Source: Streptomyces gobiensis
GTDB taxonomy: Bacteria; Actinomycetota; Actinomycetes; Streptomycetales; Streptomycetaceae
DNA: 64,000 nt
Assembly (NCBI RefSeq): GCF_021216675.1
Contig: NZ_CP086120.1
Location: 2,648,501 to 2,712,500, forward strand
Direction of reading: 5' to 3'
A program made the translations under genes and the position numbers. The stretch's first letter is position 1. Each line of letters begins with the position of its first letter. Of the stretch, positions 25,863 to 34,384 are shown one piece after another. Below the pieces are notes generated by a model, which worked only from the letters and a program-made list of their open reading frames with translations, did no database searches and had not been told where the DNA came from.

Positions 25863-27089
25863 TTACTCCGCGCTCACCCCCGCGCTCACCCCCGCCCACA
25901 GCTCCGCCTCGATCAGACCGGCTGCCCGCTGGGTGCCGCCTTCCGACGCCATCCGCCGCCGGAGCGCCGCTGACTTCGCGGCCACCTCAGGATCGTTCAC
26001 CAGGGCGAGGACCGTCTTACGCAGCGTCCCCGCGGTGGCCTCCGCCATCGGCACATGCCGGGCGACGCCGAGCGACTGCAGCATGTCGGCGTTCCCGAAC
26101 TGGTCGACGGCCTGCGGGACCGCGACCATCGGTGTGCCGGTGGCCAGGCCCTCCTGGCTGCCGCCGGCGCCCGCGTGGGTGATGAAGGCGTCGGCCTGCC
26201 TGAGAACGGCCAGTTGCGGCACCCAGTCACGCACCTCCACATTGGCCGGGAGCTCCCCGAGCTCGGACACTTCGACGTGCTTGCCGATCTGCAGGACGAC
26301 ATGCCAGCCGGGCAGATCACCGAATGCACCGACGCACTCGCGGTAGAAGCCGGGCTGCTTGGTGAAGGTCGAACCGAGCGAGACCAGCAGCACCTTCTCC
26401 GCATCGGCCGGACGCTGCCATTCGCCCTGTTCCGCCCGGTCACCCTGGCAGGCGCCGACGAAGGTGTAGACGGTCGCGTCGACCCGGTCCGCATGGGGCT
26501 GAAGGACCTCGGGGATCAGCACGAGACACCGGCGTGGACGGCCGATCAGCCGGTCCGGGTCGGTGTGTGTCATGCCGTGCTCATCGAGCCACGCGCGGTA
26601 GCGCGCGTAGTAGGCCTTGCCGCGCTCGGACTGCCTGAGTTCAGCGAGCATCGGCTCCGCCACCTCCTCCTCGTACCCCTCCCAGGCGACCAGGTTCGGC
26701 GAGAGCTGTACGGCCGGAACACCCCAGCGGTGGGCGAGGACAGGCGCTGGGTATGCGGTGATGTCATGGATGACGAGGTCAGGGCGGTCGCTCTCATACG
26801 CCCCGGCCAGCTGCGGCAGCGCCTGGACGGCGTCGTTCAGGAACAACTCGAAGTAATCGATGATTTCACTGCCCCAGGCGTCCGGCTCGTCTTCGGTGGG
26901 GAGCGTCGAGGTGTAGACAACGGGCTCGGCGCCGGCAGCGGCGACCTTCTCGGCGAACGGGCCGGGGATCGCGTAGGTGACGCGGTGTCCACGGGCGACA
27001 AGCTCCCGGATCACTTCGATGCTCGGATTGACGTGCCCGGGCGCGGCGATGCTGAACATGGCGATGTGGGCACTCTTCGAAGAGGTCAT
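25863..27089 (-). CDS. Macrolide-type glycosyltransferase (MGT family, GT1)
   Basis: A 408-residue GT-B glycosyltransferase like OleD/OleI/MgtA, which inactivates macrolides and other phenolics by transferring glucose from UDP-glucose. The N-terminal acceptor domain begins [20 protein letters not shown]; its His in GHVNP is the catalytic base position. The C-terminal donor domain has [40 protein letters not shown] and [17 protein letters not shown] (nucleotide-sugar motif). Its ATG overlaps the stop of the PAP2-like gene (ATGA), and a perfect inverted repeat lies 12 bp upstream. Acceptor not predictable. Confidence 0.9.
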   Translation of the reverse strand: MTSSKSAHIAMFSIAAPGHVNPSIEVIRELVARGHRVTYAIPGPFAEKVAAAGAEPVVYTSTLPTEDEPDAWGSEIIDYFELFLNDAVQALPQLAGAYESDRPDLVIHDITAYPAPVLAHRWGVPAVQLSPNLVAWEGYEEEVAEPMLAELRQSERGKAYYARYRAWLDEHGMTHTDPDRLIGRPRRCLVLIPEVLQPHADRVDATVYTFVGACQGDRAEQGEWQRPADAEKVLLVSLGSTFTKQPGFYRECVGAFGDLPGWHVVLQIGKHVEVSELGELPANVEVRDWVPQLAVLRQADAFITHAGAGGSQEGLATGTPMVAVPQAVDQFGNADMLQSLGVARHVPMAEATAGTLRKTVLALVNDPEVAAKSAALRRRMASEGGTQRAAGLIEAELWAGVSAGVSAE

Positions 27090-27730
27090 GCCTCCAACAT
27101 AACGAGACGATACGTCTCGTTCAAATGAATGGTGAAGACGGACGCGGCGACAGCGGCGCCGACCAACGCCCCCACCACCGTCTGGGCCGGGCTGTGAACC
27201 CGCAGCCGCACACGCGACCAGCCGATTAACGCCACCAAGGGAGCGCCCATCACCAGCGATGTGCCGTAAGTGAGCACAAGGATGGCGACCGCGCCGCCTG
27301 CCACAGCGGTGTGCACGGAGATCTTCCACCAGCTGGTCACAGCGAGCGTGACCACCAGCCCTGTCAGCATGGCGGTGACCAGTGCGACCACTTCCCGGGG
27401 GCCACCGAGGACGGCGAGCGCGATGTTCCCCGAGGCCACGGACCCCATGGTGACCAGGAATGGAACGAAACGCTGCCGTCGGACACGGAGATGCCGGTCG
27501 GTCCAGCGTCCGCGCCGGACCCCGACCGCGATGAACGCGTACGGGACAACGCCACAGAACAGTCCGGCGAGGAGACCCCAACCGACCCCACGCAGGCTGT
27601 GGGTGCTGTGCCACCCGACGGCGAGCAGGACGGCTATGACCAGGATGCCCGGAGCGAACACATCGGTGACGAGCTTGGCCAGCCGATGGGCGGCAGCAGA
27701 GCCCGGAGAAGCGGTAACGGTGTCGGTCAC
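27086..27730 (-). CDS. PAP2-like integral membrane protein
   Basis: A 214-residue membrane protein with about six helices. The PAP2 phosphatase signature is partly kept: a His in KISVHTA stands where PSGH is normal, and SRVRLRVH (Ser-Arg-X5-His) matches the third motif, but the usual final Asp is replaced in HSPAQTVVG. It may therefore be a lipid-phosphatase relative with altered or lost activity. GTG 27730 is chosen because AGGGA lies 9 nt upstream and the longer open frame is Arg-rich. It overlaps the glycosyltransferase by 4 bp, suggesting co-translation. Confidence 0.75.
   Translation of the reverse strand: MTDTVTASPGSAAAHRLAKLVTDVFAPGILVIAVLLAVGWHSTHSLRGVGWGLLAGLFCGVVPYAFIAVGVRRGRWTDRHLRVRRQRFVPFLVTMGSVASGNIALAVLGGPREVVALVTAMLTGLVVTLAVTSWWKISVHTAVAGGAVAILVLTYGTSLVMGAPLVALIGWSRVRLRVHSPAQTVVGALVGAAVAASVFTIHLNETYRLVMLEA
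27101..27121. promoter_or_regulatory. Perfect inverted repeat (TetR-type operator candidate) upstream of the glycosyltransferase
   Basis: AACGAGACG and CGTCTCGTT are perfect inverted arms around a 3-bp spacer. The element lies 12 bp before the glycosyltransferase start and inside the last codons of the PAP2-like gene, where it encodes Asn-Glu-Thr-Tyr-Arg-Leu-Val. Its size and symmetry fit TetR-family operators; the regulator is not adjacent. Confidence 0.65.
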
Positions 27731-27886
27731 GGATGATTCCCTGCCATATCGCGGCTCGCAGCGGCCTGAAGATACAGCAGCCCGCGTAGCGGTCAGCCGC
27801 CTTGACACACCGTCGACGCACCGGCGCAGTGGTGGGCCAGCGCCCTGCGCAGGACATGACCAATAAGAAGCATGACCAATGAGAAA

Positions 27887-27916
27887 GGGGCACCCGCAGA
27901 GCCGTGCGGGTGCCCC
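27887..27916 (-). terminator. Perfect hairpin terminator after the SH3b protein gene
   Basis: A 12-bp perfect stem GGGGCACCCGCA / TGCGGGTGCCCC with a 6-nt loop, 14 bp downstream of the stop on the - strand. Just beyond it is a short direct repeat of CATGACCAAT. Confidence 0.85.
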
Positions 27917-27929
27917 ACCGCTCAGCCGC

Positions 27930-28295
27930 TCAGCGGCAGAACTTCACCGGGGCAAGGTTGACGACATAGCGAGCGGAGACAAAGCCGGAGCGGCCAGCCA
28001 GCCTGTACCAGATGTTGTTGCCGTTGACCCGCTCTCCGCGGACCTTGCAGGACAGCTTGATGATGGCACCGTGGCGGAAGGCGCCCAGCACTCTGGACTG
28101 TGTGTTGGCCCTGGCACGAATGTTGATGCCGGTGCGCGCGATGACCCTGCCCTTGACGTGGGCGGCGGCAGCGGACGGCCCCGGAGCTGGCGCAGGCGCA
28201 GGCTGTTCAGCCGCCAGCGAGGGCGCCGCGCCCATCAGACCGACGGCCAGCGCGCCGGTGGTCAGCGCGGCGGCGAACTTCCCGTTCTTCAGCAT
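27930..28295 (-). CDS. Small secreted SH3b-domain protein
   Basis: A 121-residue exported protein. The signal peptide is MLKNGKF plus hydrophobic AAALTTGALAVGLMGAAP, with cleavage near SLAAEQ. A Pro/Ala linker leads to a bacterial SH3 (SH3b) domain with GINIRARANTQSRVLGAF, the repeat hallmark, and closing GFVSARYVV. SH3b domains bind peptidoglycan or other wall polymers. Two cysteines (in LSCKV and KFCR) could form a disulfide. ATG 28295 is fixed by AAGGAGA 8 nt upstream; longer open frames run through non-coding promoter sequence. Confidence 0.85.
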   Translation of the reverse strand: MLKNGKFAAALTTGALAVGLMGAAPSLAAEQPAPAPAPGPSAAAAHVKGRVIARTGINIRARANTQSRVLGAFRHGAIIKLSCKVRGERVNGNNIWYRLAGRSGFVSARYVVNLAPVKFCR

Positions 28296-28515
28296 GGGCG
28301 GTATCTCCTTGTCGATGGACTGATCCCTTTCCCGCTGAAGACGATGAGTCCCGGAGGGTCCGAGGCGTCGCTGCCATACCGCCAAGTCACCCGATGAGCC
28401 CATCACGGCCCCACACCTGACGGCGTGTCCGGGCGTTCCGCCCACCGTGACGCAGAGTGAAATACGGCACATCCGTTCCCACGAGGCCGTCGTGGCACTA
28501 ACTTTCACTTTCATC

Positions 28516-28534
28516 GTGTTCGTATCCCGAACAC
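28516..28534. promoter_or_regulatory. Inverted repeat upstream of the secreted aminopeptidase
   Basis: GTGTTCG-TATCC-CGAACAC, a perfect 7-bp inverted repeat, lies 67 bp upstream of the aminopeptidase start within the 305-bp gap 28296-28600. It could be an operator for one of the two divergent secreted-protein genes. Nothing else is evident in that gap. Confidence 0.4.
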
Positions 28535-28600
28535 GGATTCACCCCCCTCGAACAGCACTGTCCCTCTGTCCCCACCGTATGAACCGGAAGGACCCTGCCT

Positions 28601-30187
28601 GTGCACGCTTCACTCCGCAGCAGACGCCGCGCGATCGCGGCGCTCTCCGCTGCCGCGCTCGCCACACCGCTGCTGATCGCCGCGACCGCGTCGCCCGCCA
28701 CCGCCACGTCGGATCCGGCGCACCACGGGCGGAAGTTGGCCAGACAGCTGGTCAAGAAGACCAGCGCCGACGGCGCCATGAAGCATATGAAGGCCTTTCA
28801 GCGTTTCGCCGACGCCAACGACGACAACCGCGCCGCCGGTACGCGCGGGCACGAGCTGTCCGCGAAGTACGCGGGCTCCCTGCTGAAGGCCGCCGGTTAC
28901 AAGGTCACGTACCAGGACTTCACCTTCACCTACCGCGAAACCGTCGCGGAGAAGCTGACGGTGCTGACGCCCGAACGGCGTGACGTCCCGATCAAGCTGA
29001 TGACGTACACCAAGAGCACCCCCGAAGGCGGCATCGAGGCGCCCGTCGCCGAGGTACCGGCAGACGAGGACGGCACCACCGGCTGTGAGGCCGAGGACTT
29101 CGCCGCCGGAGACTTCACGGACAAGGTCGCGCTGATCAAGCGCGGCGGCTGCACCTTCGCGAAGAAGCAGGCGAACGCCGCCGACGCCGGTGCGGTCGGC
29201 GCCGTGATCTACAACCACCTCGATGGTGACCTCAATGGCACCCTGGGCGACGCCGACGCGGCCCGTGTCCCGACCGGCGGGCTCAGCAAGGAGGCGGGCG
29301 ACGCCCTCTCCGATGAGGTCGCCAAGGGCGATGTGACGGTCAATCTGGAGCTCATCGAGTTCCAGGAGGACCGCAGGACGCCCAACGTCATCGCCGAGAC
29401 CCGCGGTGGTGACCCGGACAACGTGGTCATGCTCGGCGCCCACCTCGACTCGGTCGCGGACGGCCCCGGCATCAACGACAACGGCTCCGGCTCGGCCGGC
29501 ATCCTGGAGTCCGCGCTGCAGTTCGCCAAGGCCACCAAGCAGTGGCACGGCAAGCACCACAAGCAGCCCGCGAACAAGGTGCGCTTCGCGCTGTGGACCG
29601 CCGAGGAGGTGGGCCTGCAGGGATCGACGTACTACGTCGAGAACCTCTCCGAGAAGGAGCGCGAGCAGATCTCGCTGTACCTCAACTTCGACATGATCGC
29701 CTCGCCGAACTACGGCCTCTTCGTCTATGACGGCGATGGCTCCGAGGGACTGTCCGACCCGGGCCCGGAGGGCTCGTCCCAGATCGAGTACGGCATCAAT
29801 GAGTTCATGAAGTCGCAGGGCCACCAGCCGCGTGGCACCGCCTTCAGCGGCCGCTCGGACTACGGTCCGTTCATCGAGGTCGGCATCCCCGCAGGCGGCA
29901 CCTTCACCGGTGCCGAGGGGATCAAGACCGAGGAGCAGGTCAAGCTGTGGGGCGGCCAGGCCGGGGTGGCGTACGACGAGAACTACCACCAGGCCGGTGA
30001 CGACATCACCAACCTCGACATGTTCGCGTTCGACGCCAACATCAAGGTGATCGCCAACGCGGTCGGTAACTACGCCTGGGACACCAGCTCCCTGAACCAG
30101 CCGGTGCCGGACTACGACCAGCCCAAGGGCGGCACGGACAGCGGTGGCGGTCTGCACGAGGACCACGGCCACGAGGTCACCGCATAA
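28601..30187 (+). CDS. Secreted M28 zinc aminopeptidase with PA domain
   Basis: A 528-residue exported aminopeptidase. The signal peptide has basic RSRRR then AIAALSAAALATPLLIAATA, cleaved near ATA. The protease-associated (PA) domain (about 130-245) contains DKVALIKRGGCTFAKKQANA. The M28 catalytic domain (about 250-505) has the metal set His in LGAHLDSVADGPGINDNGSG, Asp in the same motif, the Glu pair in WTAEEVGL, Asp in NFDMIASPN and the final His in ENYHQAGDD. Family members trim hydrophobic N-terminal residues. The last ~30 residues are Gly/Asp/His-rich and dispensable-looking. GTG start after GGAAGGA. Confidence 0.92.
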   Translation: MHASLRSRRRAIAALSAAALATPLLIAATASPATATSDPAHHGRKLARQLVKKTSADGAMKHMKAFQRFADANDDNRAAGTRGHELSAKYAGSLLKAAGYKVTYQDFTFTYRETVAEKLTVLTPERRDVPIKLMTYTKSTPEGGIEAPVAEVPADEDGTTGCEAEDFAAGDFTDKVALIKRGGCTFAKKQANAADAGAVGAVIYNHLDGDLNGTLGDADAARVPTGGLSKEAGDALSDEVAKGDVTVNLELIEFQEDRRTPNVIAETRGGDPDNVVMLGAHLDSVADGPGINDNGSGSAGILESALQFAKATKQWHGKHHKQPANKVRFALWTAEEVGLQGSTYYVENLSEKEREQISLYLNFDMIASPNYGLFVYDGDGSEGLSDPGPEGSSQIEYGINEFMKSQGHQPRGTAFSGRSDYGPFIEVGIPAGGTFTGAEGIKTEEQVKLWGGQAGVAYDENYHQAGDDITNLDMFAFDANIKVIANAVGNYAWDTSSLNQPVPDYDQPKGGTDSGGGLHEDHGHEVTA

Positions 30188-30249
30188 CAGGCACGCGGAG
30201 CGTGTGAAGCATGAGCACGCGAAGCATGTGAAACAGAGGAAACGCGCGC

Positions 30250-30281
30250 AGGCGCTGAGCCACTCCCCCGGCTCAGCGCCT
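30250..30281 (+). terminator. Perfect hairpin terminator after the aminopeptidase gene
   Basis: A 12-bp perfect stem AGGCGCTGAGCC / GGCTCAGCGCCT with an 8-nt loop, about 60 bp after the stop. Confidence 0.85.
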
Positions 30282-30438
30282 GTGGTGTGCCGGGCGGAGA
30301 GGAGACAGACACCCTTCTTTCGAGCGAATGAGCCGCCCCGAGCAGAGCTCTCCCATGCCCCGTATCGAGTGAGAGGAGAGGTTATGTCCCGTCGCCACGA
30401 GGCTGCGCCCGGAGCCGCTCGCCCGGTAGGCTTTCCGT

Positions 30439-30735
30439 GTGATCTTCAAGCGAATCGGAAACGGTCGGCCGTACCCTGACCACGGCCGGGAAAGCACCCG
30501 CCAGTGGGCGGATGTTGCCCCACGCCCGGTGCGCCTTGACCAGCTCGTCACCACCAAGGGCCAGCTCGATCTGGAAACCCTGCTCGCCGAGGACTCGACG
30601 TTCTACGGCGATCTCTTCGCGCATGTCGTGAAGTGGCAGGGTGACCTCTATTTGGAGGACGGGCTGCACCGGGCCGTACGGGCCGCGCTGCAGCAGCGCC
30701 AGGTGCTGCACGCACGGGTTCTTGAGCTGGACTGA
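30439..30735 (+). CDS. Conserved small actinobacterial protein, ParB/Srx-like fold suggested
   Basis: A 98-residue protein starting at GTG 30439 (MIFKRIGNGRPYPDH). The C-terminal half reads GDLYLEDGLHRAVRAALQQR, which resembles the DGHHR nucleotide-binding loop of ParB/sulfiredoxin-fold proteins; this is inference from motif shape. Related proteins may be catalogued as antitoxin-like, but no toxin gene is adjacent. It sits 105 bp before the LytR_C gene in the same direction, in a block that appears conserved next to upp. Function unknown. Confidence 0.75.
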   Translation: MIFKRIGNGRPYPDHGRESTRQWADVAPRPVRLDQLVTTKGQLDLETLLAEDSTFYGDLFAHVVKWQGDLYLEDGLHRAVRAALQQRQVLHARVLELD

Positions 30736-30839
30736 GCCCAGCATGCGGCCCAGCCCGCTTTGACCCTTTTGGGTTGGGCTGCCCGGCACCCATTGATCAT
30801 CTAGTAGGCAGCACCCGGTCCCCGGGCTACGCTGCGCTC

Positions 30840-31481
30840 ATGAGCATGCTGACGCCCCCTGGCATGGGCGGTAAGTACCGCGTCACGGGTGACCGCTATC
30901 CCCGTATGCGACGGCCCCGAAGCCGCCGCAGAATCGTTCTTGGCGCCATCGCCACGGTCTCCGCGCTGAGCCTGATCGCGTGGGGGACGCTGCAGCTCAT
31001 CAGCGTCTTCGGCGGAGACGACGAGAAGAGGGTGAGCGCCAAGCGGAACCGCGGCGACTGCAAGCCCCCGGACGAGCCGGAACCGAGGAAGCTCCCCCAG
31101 CCGTCGACGATCACCGTCAATGTCTATAACGCCACGCCACGCAGCGGTCTCGCCAAAGACACCGCGGAAGAGCTGAAGAAACGCGGCTTCAAGATCGGTG
31201 AGATCGACAACGCCCCGCCCGAGTTCGACAAGAAGGTCAAGGCGACCGGTCTGCTCCTGGGCACGCCCAAGGCGAAGAAGAGTGGCCACCTGATGGTCCT
31301 GGGCGCGCATCTCGCCAAGGCGCAGACCAAGACGGACAAGGCCCGGGAGGGCAAGGCCGCGAAGAGTGTCGACCTGATCATCGGGAGCGGCTACAAGGAC
31401 CTGACGCAACGACGAGAGGCCAAGAAGGTCCTGGCCGCCCTGGCCAGCCCCTCCCCCAAGCCATCCGCTGCGCCCTGCTGA
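30840..31481 (+). CDS. Membrane-anchored LytR_C (cell-wall associated) domain protein
   Basis: A 213-residue protein with a basic cytoplasmic N-terminus (RMRRPRSRRR, about 22-31), one membrane helix (about 32-55) and an external domain of the LytR C-terminal type beginning STITVNVYNATPRSGLAKDT (about 88-107) and ending at about 185. The tail is Pro/Ser-rich with a terminal cysteine. LytR_C domains accompany wall-polymer ligases, but this protein lacks the catalytic LCP domain. ATG 30840 gives the natural N-terminus. Convergent with upp. Confidence 0.82.
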   Translation: MSMLTPPGMGGKYRVTGDRYPRMRRPRSRRRIVLGAIATVSALSLIAWGTLQLISVFGGDDEKRVSAKRNRGDCKPPDEPEPRKLPQPSTITVNVYNATPRSGLAKDTAEELKKRGFKIGEIDNAPPEFDKKVKATGLLLGTPKAKKSGHLMVLGAHLAKAQTKTDKAREGKAAKSVDLIIGSGYKDLTQRREAKKVLAALASPSPKPSAAPC

Positions 31482-31486
31482 GACCG

Positions 31487-31503
31487 GGCGGGGCTACCCC
31501 GCC
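31487..31503. terminator. Short bidirectional hairpin overlapping the upp stop codon
   Basis: GGCGGGG-CTA-CCCCGCC lies between the convergent LytR_C and upp genes. Its CTA loop is the upp stop codon read on the other strand. Confidence 0.5.
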
Positions 31504-32129
31504 GTGCCGTACATACGGTCACCCGCGTCGCCCAGGCCCGGCACGATGTAGCCGACCTCGTTCAGCCGCTCATCGACGGCCGCCGTCACCACCGTGACCG
31601 GCGTCCCCGCCAGCTCCCGCTCCATCAGCTCGACCCCCTCGGGGGCGGCCAGCAGACAGATCGCGGTGACATCATCCGCACCCCGTGCGATGAGCTCCTT
31701 GATCGCCGCCACCAGCGTGCCACCCGTGGCCAGCATCGGGTCCAGCACGTAGACCTGCCGCGCGGAGAGGTCATCCGGCATCCGCGTCGCGTAGGTCGAC
31801 GCCTGCAGCGTCTGCTCGTCGCGGATCATGCCCAGGAACCCCACCTCGGCGGTCGGCAGCAGCCGCATCATGCCGTCCAGCATCCCGAGCCCGGCCCGCA
31901 GGATCGGCACCACCAGCGGACGCGGGTGCGACAGACGTACGCCCGTCGTCGCCGTGACCGGGGTCTTGATGTCGACCAGGTCCGTACGCACATCGCGCGT
32001 GGCCTCATACGCGAGCAGGGTCACCAGCTCGTCGGCGAGCCGCCGGAAGGTGGGAGAGTCGGTGCGCTCATCGCGCAGCGTGGTGAGTTTGTGCGCCACC
32101 AGCGGGTGGTCGACGACGTGGGTCCGCAT
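31494..32129 (-). CDS. upp: Uracil phosphoribosyltransferase
   Basis: A 211-residue enzyme that salvages uracil with PRPP to UMP. The PRPP-binding loop is [18 protein letters not shown] (about 127-144). The flexible-loop/uracil region [17 protein letters not shown] at the C-terminus and [16 protein letters not shown] (about 71-86) are typical of the family. ATG 32129 gives the standard length; an open extension upstream has no conserved content. It is divergent from a small charged-protein gene. Confidence 0.97.
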   Translation of the reverse strand: MRTHVVDHPLVAHKLTTLRDERTDSPTFRRLADELVTLLAYEATRDVRTDLVDIKTPVTATTGVRLSHPRPLVVPILRAGLGMLDGMMRLLPTAEVGFLGMIRDEQTLQASTYATRMPDDLSARQVYVLDPMLATGGTLVAAIKELIARGADDVTAICLLAAPEGVELMERELAGTPVTVVTAAVDERLNEVGYIVPGLGDAGDRMYGTAG

Positions 32130-32232
32130 GCCTCGACAGTATCCGAGAACGCTGTGACCAGGGCCCACGCGGGGGTGGCGGGAATAGGGCAGCCCGGGGG
32201 AGAGTAGGGGCACAGGCCGGAGGTGAGGCCAT

Positions 32233-32421
32233 ATGTCCGACCCGGACAGCCGCCGTGAGGAGATCGGCGAGGAGTTCGTCGACGCGGATCGCCGACGCCG
32301 GCGCGCGCTCTTTCTGCGCGAGCTGAGCGAGGCCAGGGCGCTGCGCGAGCGAGTACGGCCGCGCCGGGCGCGTGCCGCCCGGATGCGGCAGCAGATGCGG
32401 ATGCGGACCTTCCGTTGGTGA
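32233..32421 (+). CDS. Small highly charged Arg/Glu-rich protein
   Basis: A 62-residue protein that is almost entirely charged helix ([16 protein letters not shown] and similar segments), ending MRMRTFRW. A strong GGAGGTGAGG lies 5 nt before ATG 32233, so translation is convincing despite the small size. It is divergent from upp. The composition suggests nucleic-acid or ribosome binding, but no family is recognised. Confidence 0.65.
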   Translation: MSDPDSRREEIGEEFVDADRRRRRALFLRELSEARALRERVRPRRARAARMRQQMRMRTFRW

Positions 32422-32566
32422 CGTGCACCCGGTCGATCCGCAAACACCTGCCCGACGCATAGCGGAAGACCCCTCACCGAGCGCCTGTTTCTGTCACGAT
32501 TCCGAGTGAGCGGGGCGTCGCCCCACTTGAGCACTCGGAACGCCGGATACCAGTGGGAGAGTCACG

Positions 32567-33103
32567 GTGTACTTCGCCGCACTGCTCGCGCGCACCGAAG
32601 AAGGTTGGGAAGCGAGCGACACGGAACTCGACGAAGTGGAGACCTTCGCCGATCTCACCGAGCTGGCCCGTGAGGCCGCGGACGGGGACGATACGGTGCT
32701 GGTCTGCATTGAACAGGAAGGCGCATGGTTCGGTGTCGTCCGCGTGGACGGCGAGGACGACCCCCGGATCTATGTCTCCAGCGCGGCGGCCGCCGCCCGT
32801 AGCGCGTACGGCGAGATTCTGCTCACCGACGAGCTGCTGGGCCGCGTCCCCGAAGCCCCGGAAGACCTCGACAGCCTCGTCGACCTCGATGGCACGGAGG
32901 ACGGCGAACCGGAGCCGGACGGCGACGACGCCGCGCCCGAGCCCGACGCCCAGGCGATGCCCGAGGGCCCGGTCGGGGACCCCGGACTCCTTACCGACCT
33001 CGGCATGGACGAGAAGGTAGTCCTCTCGCTGGACGCGGAGGACGCCCTCAACGAGATCGCCGATGTGCTGGGCTGTACGGATGTGCTGGAGGCGGTCCGG
33101 TAG
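32567..33103 (+). CDS. tRNA adenosine deaminase-associated protein
   Basis: A 178-residue acidic protein that in actinobacteria regularly sits directly upstream of tadA. The N-terminal half (YFAALLARTEEGWEASDTEL) and the C-terminal segment (LTDLGMDEKVVLSLDAEDAL) are the conserved parts. A Glu/Asp/Pro-rich linker at about 105-140 is low-complexity. GTG 32567 is 7 nt after GGGAGAG. It lies 30 bp from tadA in the same direction and may assist or regulate the deaminase; no catalytic residues are visible. Confidence 0.85.
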   Translation: MYFAALLARTEEGWEASDTELDEVETFADLTELAREAADGDDTVLVCIEQEGAWFGVVRVDGEDDPRIYVSSAAAAARSAYGEILLTDELLGRVPEAPEDLDSLVDLDGTEDGEPEPDGDDAAPEPDAQAMPEGPVGDPGLLTDLGMDEKVVLSLDAEDALNEIADVLGCTDVLEAVR

Positions 33104-33133
33104 AGCCGCATGGGGAAGGGCCACACTGGGGGC

Positions 33134-33637
33134 ATGGCAGACCCCCTGCGTGACCCCTGGCTGGATCCGATGCGGCTTGCCCTGACCGAGGCCGTACGGG
33201 CCACGGAGACGGGCGATGTACCGGTCGGCGCGTTGGTGCTCGGGCCGACCGGCGCGGTGCTGGGGCGTGGGCGCAACGAACGGGAGGCGACCGGCGACCC
33301 GACGGCGCACGCCGAGGTGGTCGCGGTCCGCGAGGCCGCGCGGTCGGTCGGTCAGTGGCGGCTGTCCGGCTGCACCCTGGTGGTCACCCTGGAGCCGTGC
33401 ACCATGTGTGCGGGCGCCATCGTGCTCTCCCGGCTCGACCGGGTCGTGTACGGCGCCACCGACCCCAAGGCGGGCGCGGCCGGGTCGCTGTGGGACGTCA
33501 TCCGGGACCGCCGGCTCAACCACCGGCCCGAGGTGATCGCCGGGGTCCTCCCCGGCGAGTGCGGCCGTCTGCTGACCGAGTTCTTCCGGGCAACCGGCCC
33601 GGATACCGATTTCGGGGCACGGCCCCCGGTGGGCTAA
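33134..33637 (+). CDS. tadA: tRNA-specific adenosine-34 deaminase
   Basis: A 167-residue zinc deaminase that makes inosine at the wobble position of tRNA-Arg(ACG); a tRNA gene of that type is present at 48.6 kb. The active site is visible: His59-Ala-Glu61 in AHAEVVAV and Cys89/Cys92 in EPCTMCAGAIV. ATG 33134 is chosen because the product then begins at the family N-terminus. It follows its usual associated gene and is followed after 10 bp by tRNA-Ser(CGA). Confidence 0.93.
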   Translation: MADPLRDPWLDPMRLALTEAVRATETGDVPVGALVLGPTGAVLGRGRNEREATGDPTAHAEVVAVREAARSVGQWRLSGCTLVVTLEPCTMCAGAIVLSRLDRVVYGATDPKAGAAGSLWDVIRDRRLNHRPEVIAGVLPGECGRLLTEFFRATGPDTDFGARPPVG

Positions 33638-33647
33638 GCTTCCTCTC

Positions 33648-33734
33648 GGTAGCGTGTCCGAGCGGCCGAAGGAGCTCGCCTCGAAAGCGAGTGAGGGGGC
33701 AACTCCTCCGTGGGTTCAAATCCCACCGCTACCG
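33648..33734 (+). tRNA. tRNA-Ser (anticodon CGA)
   Basis: An 87-nt class II tRNA. The acceptor arms GGTAGCG/CGCTACC pair, with discriminator G. The anticodon stem-loop CTCGC-CTCGAAA-GCGAG gives anticodon CGA (reads UCG). A long variable arm (TGAGGGGGCAACTCCTCC) and the T-loop GTTCAAATC are present. CCA is not encoded. It sits directly after tadA. Confidence 0.95.
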
Positions 33735-33742
33735 CTTCATAC

Positions 33743-33780
33743 GAAGGGGCCCACCCGGACTGATCCGGGTGGGCCCCTTC
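33743..33780 (+). terminator. Perfect hairpin terminator after tRNA-Ser(CGA)
   Basis: A 17-bp perfect stem (arms 33743-33759 and 33764-33780) with a CTGA loop, ending in CCCCTTC. It lies 8 bp after the tRNA. Confidence 0.9.
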
Positions 33781-34037
33781 GGTATGTACGCGCGATGGCT
33801 GCCTGCCAGTTCTGGCGCACTTAATGTCCATCCTGCGCGCGTTTGCGCACGAAATCGACTGGCAAAGGGCCTTAGCTGTCAGGCCTTTGATCTATAACGA
33901 CCCGATCAGGTTATAGCCATGGCCGGATAGACTCGCGACCGCACCGGCGCCCGGACCCAGGGACATGCCCAGGGATATCCGGCAGGCAGCAGGCAGTAGG
34001 TGGCAGGCAGCAAGCAGGCAGCAGCCATGGAAGGCAG

Positions 34038-34205
34038 ATGACAGTGGACATAAAGAAGATCGCGATCTACGCCCTCGTCGTCTTCGTCCTGTACACGGTC
34101 ATCACTTCCCCCCAGCGCTCCGCCGAACTGGTAGGGGTCGGCTTCGAGGGCATCTCCACTGCCGCGAAGGGCGTCGGCGAGTTTATGACGGAGCTGGTCA
34201 ATTAG
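34038..34205 (+). CDS. Small single-helix membrane protein upstream of sigF
   Basis: A 55-residue ORF. Residues 7-22 (KIAIYALVVFVLYTVI) form one membrane helix, followed by an amphipathic region (GVGFEGISTAAKGVGEFMTEL). GGAAGG precedes ATG 34038 closely. The region before it (33781-34037) has no gene but contains the inverted repeat CTATAAC … GTTATAG (33892-33898 / 33910-33916), a possible operator. Function unknown; location suggests a possible link to sporulation. Confidence 0.6.
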   Translation: MTVDIKKIAIYALVVFVLYTVITSPQRSAELVGVGFEGISTAAKGVGEFMTELVN

Positions 34206-34236
34206 CTCAACTGACTCAGCTGAACGGGCTTCCACC

Positions 34237-34267
34237 GAACGGCCCCCGCCGGAGGCGGGGGCCGTTC
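34237..34267 (+). terminator. Perfect hairpin terminator upstream of sigF
   Basis: A 14-bp perfect stem GAACGGCCCCCGCC / GGCGGGGGCCGTTC with a GGA loop, 32 bp after the small membrane-protein gene. Confidence 0.85.
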
Positions 34268-34384
34268 ACTTGTTCAACTCACCACCAACACGGAGATATA
34301 CGATGCTTGCACACAGTGGACAGGAATTGTGATGCTATGACCGCTTTGGCCGGGATGCGTGGACCGTGAAGGGGATGGTCGGAG

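Noticed and set aside
25863..27893. 676-codon version of the glycosyltransferase
   Set aside because: The extra N-terminal part overlaps the PAP2-like gene in another frame and is Arg/Cys-rich noise; the family start is at 27089.
30439..30735. Toxin-antitoxin module
   Set aside because: The small protein may be catalogued as antitoxin-like, but there is no adjacent toxin gene of any recognisable family.
33648..33916. Possible integration site at tRNA-Ser(CGA)
   Set aside because: No direct repeat of the tRNA 3' end and no integrase gene nearby; the sequence after the terminator shows only a short inverted repeat.
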